13,034 nucleotides of DNA from Lentisphaerota bacterium (GTDB lineage Bacteria > Verrucomicrobiota > Lentisphaeria > Oligosphaerales > PUNB01), in the NCBI GenBank assembly GCA_003552565.1, contig PUNB01000107.1:1-13034 (forward strand), given 5' to 3'. Under the pieces are notes generated by a model. The model made no database searches. It had not been told where the DNA came from and saw nothing but the letters and a program-made list of their open reading frames with translations. Shown here piece after piece: positions 1-7,349 of the stretch (positions are counted from its first letter, which is position 1; each line of letters opens with the position of its first letter). Position numbers and translations under genes: made by a program.

Positions 1-13
1 AACCGTGATCCCC

Positions 14-91
14 ATCCGTGTGTATCCGTGTTAATCCGTGGTGAAAATAGGCAAAAAATAAAACCACGGATGGACACTGATTAACACTGAT
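14..91. repeat. Inverted repeat built from ATCCGTG decamers
   Basis: The left arm (14-42) consists of three 10-nt units of the type ATCCGTGTTA. The right arm (63-91) is its reverse complement with about 23 of 29 positions matching. The arms are separated by about 20 nt of A-rich sequence, so the transcript could fold into a long imperfect hairpin. There is no coding content. It looks like a dispersed intergenic repeat. It could act as a weak terminator or mRNA-stability element for a gene to the left, but that is not shown. Confidence 0.75.
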
Positions 92-96
92 AATAA

Positions 97-126
97 ATTT
101 TTTGTGACTTTTTGTGTTTTTTGTGG
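97..126 (+). repeat. T-rich decamer array (three units)
   Basis: Three consecutive 10-nt units share the core TTTTTGTG (97-106, 107-116, 117-126). The array directly follows the decamer inverted repeat and has the same period. It is a degenerate short tandem repeat with no coding role visible. Confidence 0.6.
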
Positions 127-138
127 CTATCAAACCCG

Positions 139-195
139 GTGTTTCACATAAGCCCGAACGCCGGAGCGATGCGCCGGATACTCTGAGGGAGAGAC
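139..195 (+). repeat. TTTCACATAAGC-headed hairpin repeat, copy A
   Basis: The copy begins with GTGTTTCACATAA (139-151), continues into a GC-rich inverted segment around GCCGG...CCGGATAC, and ends in GGGAGAGAC. The same order of elements recurs at 316-378 and, on the minus strand, at 7621-7676. Conservation of the head, the hairpin and the GATAC plus GGGAGA tail across divergent copies suggests one dispersed family. Confidence 0.6.
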
Positions 196-315
196 TTGTT
201 GCGGCATATGAAACCTTGTCTCGCACCTTGTCTCGCACCTTGTCCAGTTTTTTTTGACTTTGGAATTAGGTTTGTGATCCGCCTGAGGGGGATTAGAGAC
301 GAGGTTATATGTGCG

Positions 316-378
316 GTATTTCACATAAGCTCCACCGCCGGGCGCAAAGCGCGCCCGATACCCTTCGGGAGATTAAAC
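316..378 (+). repeat. TTTCACATAAGC-headed hairpin repeat, copy B
   Basis: The head is TATTTCACATAAGC (one change from copy A). It is followed by a strong GC hairpin (CGCCGGGCGC...GCGCGCCCG), then CGATACCC and TTCGGGAGAT. It shares head, hairpin and tail with copy A at 139-195, but the hairpin bases themselves vary in a pairing-compatible way. Confidence 0.6.
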
Positions 379-438
379 ATCGGTGGACGATAGCGTGCGA
401 TCAGCCTCCGTTAGTTACGGCTCGCCATGCGAGAGGGG

Positions 439-510
439 TTGACGATTGGGCCGCGCTTTACTCGTAATCCGCTCTCGTTCCGCCTGAGGCGGACTAACGT
501 CAATCGTCAA
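439..510. repeat. TTGACGATTG inverted repeat enclosing CCGCCTGAGGCGG palindrome
   Basis: TTGACGATTG at 439-448 and its exact reverse complement CAATCGTCAA at 501-510 form a 10-bp inverted repeat. Inside it lies the palindrome CCGCCTGAGGCGG (480-492), which occurs again exactly at 7688-7700 and in a decayed form at 279-291. The left part, GGTTGACGAT...CGTAATCCGCT (437-473), reappears upstream of the Fe-S protein gene at 8994-9025. Confidence 0.65.
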
Positions 511-517
511 TAACGAC

Positions 518-550
518 GAACGAAGAACAAGGAACCAAGAACGAAGAACC
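518..550 (+). repeat. GAACGAA heptamer array
   Basis: Four full 7-nt units and a partial one lie end to end: GAACGAA, GAACAAG, GAACCAA, GAACGAA, GAACC. A 17-mer at its left edge, AACGACGAACGAAGAAC (512-528), is repeated exactly at 9033-9049. The array ends about 12 nt before the hydG ribosome binding site. Confidence 0.7.
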
Positions 551-572
551 GTTCCTCACATCAAGGTGTTTT

Positions 573-1997
573 ATGACAGCCATGGAATCTATGGAATACA
601 GCCGAAACGCATTCGATTTTATCGATGACCAGCAGCTCAACTCTAAGCTGCGTGAACCGGCCCCAGAGGCCGGAGAAGTGCGGCGGATCATTGCTAAAAG
701 CATGGATAAGCAGCCTCTTGATCTGGATGAAACCGCGGTTCTTTTACGAGTTCAGGATCCGGATTTGCTGCAGGAAATCTTTGCGGGAGCCAAGGAGCTT
801 AAGCGGCAGGTTTACGGTAACAGGATAGTGCTTTTCGCTCCTTTGTATATCGGCAGCGAGTGCGTTAATGACTGTCAGTACTGCGCCTTTCGCCGCGGCA
901 ATCCTGAAGCCGTGCGGCGGACTCTTGCTTCGGAGGATATTGCCGCGCAGGTGAAAAGCCTGGAAGACAAGGGGCACAAGCGGCTGATCCTGGTTTTTGG
1001 AGAACATCCAAGGTATGACGCCGAATTCATCGCCGAGTCGGTGCGCGAGGTTTACAAGGTAAAGTCCGGTCACGGCGAAATCAGACGGGTGAATATTAAC
1101 GCCGCCCCGCTTAACACAGAAGGATTCCGCAAGGTTAAAGAAGCGGGGATCGGCACTTATCAGATTTTCCAGGAGACTTACCATCACCCCACTTATGCCG
1201 AAATGCATCCGCAGGGCACGCGCAAGAGTGATTATCTCTACCGTCTTGACGGTTTGAACCGGGCGATGGAGGCTGGCTGCGATGATGTCGGTATCGGCGC
1301 TTTGTTCGGGCTTTACGACTGGCGCTTTGAAGTGCTTGGATTGGTGGCGCACGCTCTGAACTTGCAGAACAACTACGGGGGCGGCCCCCACACAATCAGC
1401 TTTCCGCGTTTGCGGCCCGCCTCCGGGGTCAAGCTGGAGGAACACTGGCGGGTCAGTGATGAAGAGTTTCTGCGACTGATAGCGATTTTACGTTTGGCGG
1501 TTCCCTATACCGGTTTGATCTGTACGGCAAGAGAGACTCCCGAGATGCGGCGACGGGCGATGGAGTTCGGGGTTTCGCAAATCGACGCCGGCAGCCGCAT
1601 CGAACTGGGCGGATACACGGAAAGCGGAGATGCTCAAATCATGGAGAGAGAACAGTTTTCTCTCGGTGACATACGGGGGCTCGACACGGTTATCCGAGAA
1701 TTGCTTGAAGACGGCTATGTGCCCAGTTTCTGTACCGCCTGTTACCGGCTGGGGCGGACGGGAGAGCACTTTATGGAATTCGCCATTCCAGGTTTTATCA
1801 AGCGTTACTGTGACCCCAATGCCTTGACTACTTTGACTGAATATCTGGTGGATTACGCCTCCGCGGAAACGCGCCGGGCGGGAGAGAAAGTGCTTGCCGA
1901 TCAATTGGCTGAGATGGAAGAAAGCGAACAGAAAAAGCAGTTGCGCGAGCGACTTCGGCAGATTCAGGAGTCGGACCGGCGCGATCTGTACTTTTAG
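573..1997 (+). CDS. hydG: [FeFe]-hydrogenase H-cluster maturase HydG
   Basis: This is a radical SAM tyrosine lyase, which in the known family cleaves tyrosine to p-cresol and dehydroglycine and then yields the CO and CN- ligands of the H-cluster, delivered as an Fe(CO)(CN)-cysteine synthon. The radical SAM motif CX3CX2C is at C97, C101 and C104 (CVNDCQYC). The auxiliary-cluster motif CX2CX22C is at C387, C390 and C413. That C-terminal motif separates HydG from ThiH. The length of 474 residues is normal for HydG. The chosen ATG is preceded by AAGGTG at 563-568, only 4 nt away. The neighbour 42 bp downstream is rpiB-glyA. HydE, HydF and a hydrogenase are not in the window. Function is strongly supported by both cysteine motifs. 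The presence of an [FeFe]-hydrogenase elsewhere in the genome is inferred. Confidence 0.95.
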   Translation: MTAMESMEYSRNAFDFIDDQQLNSKLREPAPEAGEVRRIIAKSMDKQPLDLDETAVLLRVQDPDLLQEIFAGAKELKRQVYGNRIVLFAPLYIGSECVNDCQYCAFRRGNPEAVRRTLASEDIAAQVKSLEDKGHKRLILVFGEHPRYDAEFIAESVREVYKVKSGHGEIRRVNINAAPLNTEGFRKVKEAGIGTYQIFQETYHHPTYAEMHPQGTRKSDYLYRLDGLNRAMEAGCDDVGIGALFGLYDWRFEVLGLVAHALNLQNNYGGGPHTISFPRLRPASGVKLEEHWRVSDEEFLRLIAILRLAVPYTGLICTARETPEMRRRAMEFGVSQIDAGSRIELGGYTESGDAQIMEREQFSLGDIRGLDTVIRELLEDGYVPSFCTACYRLGRTGEHFMEFAIPGFIKRYCDPNALTTLTEYLVDYASAETRRAGEKVLADQLAEMEESEQKKQLRERLRQIQESDRRDLYF

Positions 1998-2039
1998 TCT
2001 GAATAATTATGTCAACAATAATCAAAAGAAAGGTGAATA

Positions 2040-3767
2040 ATGATTAAAGACTGGTTTGAAAAAGATAACAAAACCATCATTATCGGAGCTGACCACGGCG
2101 GTTTCGAGCAGAAGAAAGGATTGACTTCCTCGCTTGAATCGCGCGGGTATAAAGTGGTGGACGGCGGAGCTTTCAGTTTAGACCCCTGCGATGATTACCC
2201 TCAGTTTGCCGCTCGCGTGGCCTGGGCTGTGGCCGCCGGCGAGGCCGATTGCGGCTTGCTCTTGTGCCGCAGCGGCGTTGGTATGAGCATCGCCGCCAAC
2301 CGTCTGCACGGAGTCAGGGCGGCGTTGGTGGAAACCCCGGAAAAAGCGCGTCTGTCTCGTCTCCATAACGCCGCCAATGTGCTGGTGACCGGCGGTGATG
2401 GTATGGACGACGATTCCCTGAGGGAGGTGGTTGACACCTGGCTTGCCACAGCCTATTCCGGAGAAGATCGGCACAGCAAGCGTTTGGCCAGTATTGAACC
2501 GCTTCTGCATGATGAAATCGCGCCGGTGCGCGGAGTGGATCCGGAAGTGGCGGCCATGGTTGATCGCGAAAAAAGCCGCCAGGCGGAGGGGATTGAGCTG
2601 ATTGCCTCGGAGAATTTCGCCAGCGCCGCCGTGCAGGCGGTCAACGGTTCCTGTCTTACCAATAAGTACGCCGAAGGTTACCCCGGAAAACGTTATTACA
2701 ACGGCTGTGAATTCGTTGATGAAGCGGAGAGCCTGGCGATTGAACGCGCTTGCAAACTCTTTGACGCTGAAGCCGCCAATGTGCAGGCGCATTCTGGCAG
2801 TCAGGCGAATATGGCGGTTTATTTCGCCCTGCTTTCTCCTGGCGATAAAGTGCTGGCGATGAGCCTGGATCACGGCGGTCACTTGACGCATGGGCTGAAG
2901 GTTAATTTCAGCGGCAGGTTTTATGATTTTATCGGCTACGGCGTTAATAAGCAGACGGAGACCCTCGACTATGATGAGATCGAGGAGCAGGCGCTCCGGG
3001 AACAGCCGAAAATGATTGTCGCCGGCGCCAGCGCTTATCCGCGGGAGATTGATTTTCCCAGGCTGCGTCAGATTGCCGACAAAATCAACGCCTGGCTGGT
3101 GGTGGACATGGCGCACATTGCCGGACTGGTGGCGGCGGGTGTGCATCCGAGCCCGGTGCCCTATGCCGATTTAACCACCAGCACCACTCACAAAACGCTG
3201 CGCGGTCCGCGCGGAGGGCTGATAGTCGGGCGGGCCGACTTGATGAAGAAAGTTAATTCACAGATTTTCCCCGGCATTCAGGGCGGTCCTTTGATGCACA
3301 CTATCGCCGCCAAGGCGGTGTGCTTCAAAGAAGCGATGAGCGACGAATTCCGTGAATATCAGAAAGCGGTTGCCGCCAATGCTAAGAGCCTGGCTCGGGA
3401 ACTGGAAGAACGCGGATTCCGCATTGTTTCCGGCGGCACCGATAATCACCTGCTGCTGGTCGATACTTCGGTGAAGAAGGTTACCGGCAAAGCGGCCGCG
3501 GATGCCTTGGATCGGGCGGGGATTACGGTTAATAAAAATCTCATCCCCTTTGATCCTGAAAAACCGATGGTCACCAGCGGTATTCGCATCGGCACGCCGG
3601 CGGTTACCACCCGGGGCATGCGGCAGGAGGATATGGCCAGGATTGCAGAATGGATCCGTCAGGTGATTGAAAATGTGGACGACGAAGATGTCGCCAGCCG
3701 GATCAAGGGGGAGATCTGTGATTACATGAAAAACTATCCGTTGCCGGAGTTCGTTTCCTGGCAGTGA
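2040..3767 (+). CDS. rpiB-glyA: Fused ribose-5-phosphate isomerase B - serine hydroxymethyltransferase
   Basis: One uninterrupted 575-residue frame carries two enzymes. Residues about 12-155 are RpiB (ribose-5-P/ribulose-5-P isomerase): GADHGG near D18/H19, DYPQFA, the catalytic-type cysteine C76 in LLCRSGVGMSIAANR, and H109 in RLHNAANVL. The loop reads CRSG where E. coli-type enzymes have CGTG. Residues about 160-575 are full-length GlyA (about 415 residues): IELIASENF, KYAEGYPGKRYYNG, AHSGSQAN, and the PLP lysine K385 in TTHKTLRGPRGG. GlyA interconverts serine plus tetrahydrofolate with glycine plus methylene-tetrahydrofolate in the cytosol. The ATG follows AAAGGTGA at 2029-2036. Separate adjacent rpiB and glyA genes are common in bacteria, so fusion of neighbours is plausible. 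All expected catalytic residues appear present. The 3' end overlaps the convergent lolD gene by 34 bp. Confidence 0.93.
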   Translation: MIKDWFEKDNKTIIIGADHGGFEQKKGLTSSLESRGYKVVDGGAFSLDPCDDYPQFAARVAWAVAAGEADCGLLLCRSGVGMSIAANRLHGVRAALVETPEKARLSRLHNAANVLVTGGDGMDDDSLREVVDTWLATAYSGEDRHSKRLASIEPLLHDEIAPVRGVDPEVAAMVDREKSRQAEGIELIASENFASAAVQAVNGSCLTNKYAEGYPGKRYYNGCEFVDEAESLAIERACKLFDAEAANVQAHSGSQANMAVYFALLSPGDKVLAMSLDHGGHLTHGLKVNFSGRFYDFIGYGVNKQTETLDYDEIEEQALREQPKMIVAGASAYPREIDFPRLRQIADKINAWLVVDMAHIAGLVAAGVHPSPVPYADLTTSTTHKTLRGPRGGLIVGRADLMKKVNSQIFPGIQGGPLMHTIAAKAVCFKEAMSDEFREYQKAVAANAKSLARELEERGFRIVSGGTDNHLLLVDTSVKKVTGKAAADALDRAGITVNKNLIPFDPEKPMVTSGIRIGTPAVTTRGMRQEDMARIAEWIRQVIENVDDEDVASRIKGEICDYMKNYPLPEFVSWQ

Positions 3768-4426
3768 TGGACAGTCTGCAACTGATACACCCGGGAGCAG
3801 CGGGCGGCAATGTCGGGGTCGTGAGTGACCATGACAATGGTGGTTTCGGCTTGCTGATTCAGTTCAGCCAGTAGATTGATGATGGTCTCCGCCGCCGCCC
3901 GGTCCAGGTTGCCGGTCGGTTCGTCCGCCAGCAAAACAGGCGGCTGGTTAACCAGCGCCCGTGCCAGTGCCGTCCGCTGCTGTTCGCCGCCGGAAAGTTC
4001 TTGCGGACGATGGTGCAAGCGGGAGTCCAGGCCGAAATCGCTCAGCAGTTGTTTCCCGCGCTCGTAAAGGCGGGGTTTGGAAAGCATGCCCATCGCCGGC
4101 AGTACGACATTTTCCAGAGCTGTGAGTTCAGGCAGCAGGTGATAGGACTGGAACATGAATCCCAGGGTATGACGGCGCAGGCGCGCCTTGCGAACGGCGG
4201 ACATGGAAGTGATGTCCTGGTCGAGGCAGCGGATCACGCCGTTGTCCGGTTTGTCCAGGGCGCCGAGCAGGTGCAGCAGAGTCGATTTGCCGCATCCGGA
4301 CGGGCCTGAGACAGCCAGCCATTCTCCGATGCGCACATTCAGCTGGAAGTCCCGGAGCACCGGAATGCGCCGGCCTCCTTCGAGGCGGTATTCTTTGTTT
4401 ACGCGGTTTACTTCAAAAGCGTTCAT
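3734..4426 (-). CDS. lolD: LolD-type ABC transporter ATP-binding protein
   Basis: This 230-residue ATPase has every nucleotide-binding motif: Walker A GPSGCGKST (41-49), Q-loop glutamine Q93 in FMFQSYHLLPELTALENV, signature LSGGE (144-148), Walker B VLLADEPTGNLD (from 164) and the H-loop histidine H202. The Q-loop context and length fit the LolD/MacB group, which power release of lipoproteins from the inner membrane or other mechanotransmission exports. It starts 19 nt after the stop of the LolC/E-type permease on the same strand, so the two should form one complex. No strong Shine-Dalgarno precedes the ATG. Its last 11 codons and stop overlap, antisense, the end of rpiB-glyA. The C-terminus (HHCQETNSGNG) looks unconserved. 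Confidence 0.9.
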   Translation of the reverse strand: MNAFEVNRVNKEYRLEGGRRIPVLRDFQLNVRIGEWLAVSGPSGCGKSTLLHLLGALDKPDNGVIRCLDQDITSMSAVRKARLRRHTLGFMFQSYHLLPELTALENVVLPAMGMLSKPRLYERGKQLLSDFGLDSRLHHRPQELSGGEQQRTALARALVNQPPVLLADEPTGNLDRAAAETIINLLAELNQQAETTIVMVTHDPDIAARCSRVYQLQTVHHCQETNSGNG

Positions 4427-4445
4427 GGAATTATCCAGGTGCGGG

Positions 4446-5738
4446 TTATTCCTCGGCCAGTGCCCGAGCCGGTTTCAGCGCCGAGGCGTAAAGCGCCGGC
4501 AGCAGAGCCGCCAAAACGCAGGCGGCGAGAGCCAGAAAGGTGATGAGCATAACATCGCCGGCGCTGATCCAGGCGGGAATGCGGTCCAGATAGTATAATT
4601 CCGGCGGGAATATTTCCCGCCCCAGCAAGCGGGCGATGAAATCGGCCACGCTTTCCCGGTAATAAACAATCAGCACTCCCCCCAGACATCCAATAGCGGT
4701 GCCCGCGGCTCCGATAAGCATCCCCTGGTAGAGAAAGACCCGGGCGATCGTAAAAGGCGACAGCCCAATGGCTTTGAGAATGCCGATCTCGCGGGTTTTC
4801 TGGATAACCGAGGTGATCAAGGTGCCGGCAATGGAAAAAGCGGCCACCAGGACAATAAAGAAGAGCAGGAACAAAGTAAGATTTTTTTCCACCTGCACCG
4901 CTCCCAGCAGCCGTTTGTTTTCTTCCTGCCAGGTGATTACATGATAATCAGGCAGCCGTGCTTGTAAAGCCGCCGCTTCATCGCGCAAGTCAAAAGGATC
5001 CTCGACCCCGCCCTTGATGGAGTCGGCCGTGTCCCAGTCGAGCCCGAGCAGTTCCGCCGCCTGGTCAATATGGATATATATGACATTGCTGTCGAGCTGA
5101 TGAATGCCGAAAGTGAAAATGCCCGCCACTTCAACCTCTTCCGGTAATCGGACAGTGTCAATCTCTTCAGCTTTGACCGTGCCGTCTTCTCTCCATTCTA
5201 TATGCTCGGTCAAACGTCGCGGGGAATGCAGCAGAAGCTGATCGCCGATGTTCAGGCCGAGATTTTCCGCCAGCGGCTGGCCGATAAGCACTTCTCCGTG
5301 GCTGATTCGGTGGGTGCCGAGAATGGTTCCGCGTTCCAGGTCGGTTATCTTTTCTTCCAGCTCCGGGTCGATGCCTTGCAGTGATTTTATTTCCATTCGA
5401 CCGCGCGATTGCAGCAGCGCCAGGTCGTCCAGACTGGGTGCCGGGGTTACCCCCGCTTCGCGCATGACTTGCATGATTGACTGAGGATCGGAAATTATCG
5501 CTTGTTCGGATAAACCTTTGGCGGCGGCTTGTGCCGGAACAACCCGCAAATGCGCCTGCATATCGATCAGGCGATGCTGAATCTCTCGCTGGAAACCGGT
5601 GAAAACCGAAGTGGTGACAATTAAAACCGCCACTCCCAGAGCCGGTCCCAGAATTGAAAGCAGAAGTATAACCGAAGTCAGCGACCGGCGCGGTCGAAGA
5701 TAGCGACGGGCAAGAAATATATCCGCTTTGTTCAGCAT
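4446..5738 (-). CDS. lolC: LolC/LolE-family lipoprotein-releasing permease
   Basis: This inner-membrane permease of the FtsX/MacB superfamily has 430 residues, within the LolC/E range. There are four predicted membrane helices: about 22-46, then a large extracytoplasmic domain (about 50-285), then about 287-311, 336-359 and 393-418. Family signatures are visible: ITWQEENKRLLGAVQVEK just before the second helix, and the cytoplasmic coupling segment TREIGILKAIG (315-325). The LolCDE complex extracts outer-membrane lipoproteins and passes them to LolA. Only one permease is encoded here, so it may act as a homodimer, as in single-permease (LolF-like) systems, or pair with a subunit elsewhere. It lies 21 nt downstream of the FHA-MoxR gene and 19 nt upstream of lolD. 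No clear Shine-Dalgarno is visible. An outer membrane is implied. Confidence 0.88.
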   Translation of the reverse strand: MLNKADIFLARRYLRPRRSLTSVILLLSILGPALGVAVLIVTTSVFTGFQREIQHRLIDMQAHLRVVPAQAAAKGLSEQAIISDPQSIMQVMREAGVTPAPSLDDLALLQSRGRMEIKSLQGIDPELEEKITDLERGTILGTHRISHGEVLIGQPLAENLGLNIGDQLLLHSPRRLTEHIEWREDGTVKAEEIDTVRLPEEVEVAGIFTFGIHQLDSNVIYIHIDQAAELLGLDWDTADSIKGGVEDPFDLRDEAAALQARLPDYHVITWQEENKRLLGAVQVEKNLTLFLLFFIVLVAAFSIAGTLITSVIQKTREIGILKAIGLSPFTIARVFLYQGMLIGAAGTAIGCLGGVLIVYYRESVADFIARLLGREIFPPELYYLDRIPAWISAGDVMLITFLALAACVLAALLPALYASALKPARALAEE

Positions 5739-5759
5739 ATCGGCAGGGAATCCATTTTC

Positions 5760-7187
5760 TCAAGCCTCGGGCTCGGGGACAGTGTTGATAAGCTGTTTCA
5801 GCAGTTCGTCAACGGTTATCCCTTCCGAGTCGGCATTGAAATTGGTGAAAATTCGGTGCCGCATAACCGGCATCGCCAGGCTGCGGACATCTTCGCAGGA
5901 AATGTTTACACGTCCGTGGATGACGGCTCTGGCTTTGGCGCCGAGGACTAAAAACTGCGTCGCCCGCGGCCCGGCTCCGCAGTAAATATGTTCACGCACG
6001 AAATCCGGCGCCTCGGGGTTGCCTGGGCGGGTGGCCCGTACCAACGCGGCGGCGTACTGGATAATATATCGGCTCACCGGCAGGGCGCGGACGGCTTTCT
6101 GCAGGTCGTGAATGTCTTCCGCGGATAAAAGCGGCCGGGGTTCGGTTTGATCATCGGCTGTGGTTCGAAGTACGATCTCTTCTTCTTCATGCTGCTCCGG
6201 ATAATCGACAATTATATTGAACATGAACCGGTCCAGCTGCGCTTCGGGAAGAGGGTAAGTGCCCTCTTGTTCCAAGGGATTCTGGGTGGCCAGAACAAAG
6301 AAAGGGGAGGGGAGGGTAAAGGTGCGATTGGCGGCTGTCACCTGCCTTTCCTGCATGCTCTCCAGTAAAGCCGCCTGAGTTTTCGGCGGCGTGCGATTAA
6401 TTTCATCGGCAAGCAGAAGGTTGGTGAAAACCGGCCCCTTTACGAAGCGAAATGATTTTTCTCCGCCCGCTTCATTGATATCCAGTATTTCAGTGCCGAG
6501 TATGTCGGACGGCATCAGGTCCGGTGTGAACTGAATACGCTTGAAGGCGAGCTGCATGATTTGTCCCAGTGTGCTGATCATCAGCGTTTTGGCCAGGCCG
6601 GGAAGACCGATCATCAAACAATGGCCGTTGGCGGCTATGGCTGTGGCAATCTGTTCAAGCACCTCCCGCTGTCCGACAATCCTAGTGGCGAATTGTTCAG
6701 TCAGCCGGGGGAAAAGCGACTGCATGCGGCGAACTTTGTCGATATCGACATCCGCGGGGACGCTGTCATCACGGGAAACGGATTTTTTTTGCGTCTTTTT
6801 ACGGGTGCGTGTGTCAGAAGCCTGGTCAACATCTTTAGAATCTTCAGTCTTGGCGGTGGCGGGAGATGGGGAAGAGGAGGATTCATTGGACGATGGCGGT
6901 TCCCCGTCCAGCAGCAGCAAACGTATGTCGCCGATGCGGATCCGCTGTTGGGAACTAACCGGCTGGCGTTCTATCCGCTGTTCTTCAACAAAGCTGCCGT
7001 TACGGCTTTCCAGATCCTGTAAATACCAGTGACTGTCCTTTTTTTCCAGTAACGCATGACGGCGTGACACACTGTTGTCCAGCAGCTGCAGGTCGCAATC
7101 TTCACTACGTCCGATATAAGCCGTGGTCGTGGACAATTCCACTTCCCGCCCTGCTTCGGAACCGTTTAAAATAATTAAGCGAGCCAT
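5760..7187 (-). CDS. FHA-domain MoxR-family AAA+ ATPase fusion
   Basis: The 475-residue protein joins two modules. Residues about 1-95 form a forkhead-associated domain that in this family binds phosphothreonine: GRS at 26-28, SRRH at 41-44, NG at 63-64, and RIRIGD. Residues about 96-150 are a Ser/Lys-rich, low-complexity linker. Residues about 150-475 are a MoxR AAA+ ATPase: Walker A GLPGLAKT (194-201), Walker B LLLADEINR (from 257), QAALLESMQERQVT, TQNP (301-304) and a likely arginine finger R320 in QLDRFMF. MoxR ATPases act as chaperone-like remodelers, usually beside DUF58 and von Willebrand A proteins. None is seen here. Instead it heads an operon with a lipoprotein-release exporter. The FHA part suggests control by Ser/Thr phosphorylation (inference). 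No good Shine-Dalgarno precedes the ATG. Confidence 0.9.
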   Translation of the reverse strand: MARLIILNGSEAGREVELSTTTAYIGRSEDCDLQLLDNSVSRRHALLEKKDSHWYLQDLESRNGSFVEEQRIERQPVSSQQRIRIGDIRLLLLDGEPPSSNESSSSPSPATAKTEDSKDVDQASDTRTRKKTQKKSVSRDDSVPADVDIDKVRRMQSLFPRLTEQFATRIVGQREVLEQIATAIAANGHCLMIGLPGLAKTLMISTLGQIMQLAFKRIQFTPDLMPSDILGTEILDINEAGGEKSFRFVKGPVFTNLLLADEINRTPPKTQAALLESMQERQVTAANRTFTLPSPFFVLATQNPLEQEGTYPLPEAQLDRFMFNIIVDYPEQHEEEEIVLRTTADDQTEPRPLLSAEDIHDLQKAVRALPVSRYIIQYAAALVRATRPGNPEAPDFVREHIYCGAGPRATQFLVLGAKARAVIHGRVNISCEDVRSLAMPVMRHRIFTNFNADSEGITVDELLKQLINTVPEPEA

Positions 7188-7260
7188 GCTGTGAGTAAAC
7201 TTTTCGCCAATTTTTTAACGGATTCAGGAATTTGTTTGCACCTTGAAAAGTAACCAATAA

Positions 7261-7334
7261 TGGCTACCCCACCTGGATTCGAACCAGGACTGACAGGACC
7301 AAAACCTGTAGTGCTACCATTACACCATGGGGTA
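7261..7334 (-). tRNA. trnQ: tRNA-Gln (anticodon UUG)
   Basis: Read on the minus strand, the sequence folds as a cloverleaf. The 7-bp acceptor stem is TACCCCA with TGGGGTA, followed by discriminator G and an encoded CCA (7261-7263). The D arm is GTG...CAC. The anticodon stem ACAGG/CCTGT carries the loop TTTTGGT, giving anticodon TTG (complement at 7300-7302). The T loop is GTTCGAATC. The length is 74 nt with CCA. UUG reads CAA and, by wobble, CAG. It lies 73 bp upstream of the FHA-MoxR start on the same strand. Confidence 0.95.
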
Positions 7335-7349
7335 GGCAATCAGTGGGTT

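Larger units (their letters stand above)
1..572. other. Repeat-rich non-coding region upstream of hydG
   Basis: No convincing gene is present. The short open frames here are built from repeat sequence and have no recognisable protein features. The region holds, in order, a decamer-based inverted repeat (14-91), a T-rich decamer array (97-126), two copies of a GC-rich hairpin repeat headed by a TTTCACATAAGC motif (139-195 and 316-378), a small hairpin CTCGC-CAT-GCGAG (421-433), an inverted repeat (439-448 with 501-510) enclosing a CCGCCTGAGGCGG palindrome, and a heptamer array (518-550). The hydG promoter must lie here, but I see no convincing -35/-10 pair. Confidence 0.75.

Noticed and set aside
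439..468. TTGACG...CGTAAT as a hydG promoter
   Set aside because: The spacer is 18 bp here but 13 bp in the duplicated copy at 8996-9020, so the pair is not kept as a promoter and is better explained as repeat sequence.
744..1445. Long minus-strand open frame of 233 codons inside hydG
   Set aside because: It is antisense to hydG, which has all its cysteine motifs. The antisense translation shows no recognisable domain.
573..1997. ThiH (thiamine tyrosine lyase) instead of HydG
   Set aside because: The C-terminal CX2CX22C motif and the 474-residue length are HydG features absent from ThiH, and no thi genes are nearby.
2178..3146. 322-codon minus-strand open frame inside rpiB-glyA
   Set aside because: It is a shadow of a gene whose sense translation carries clear RpiB and GlyA motifs. 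The antisense protein is His-rich and matches no family I know.
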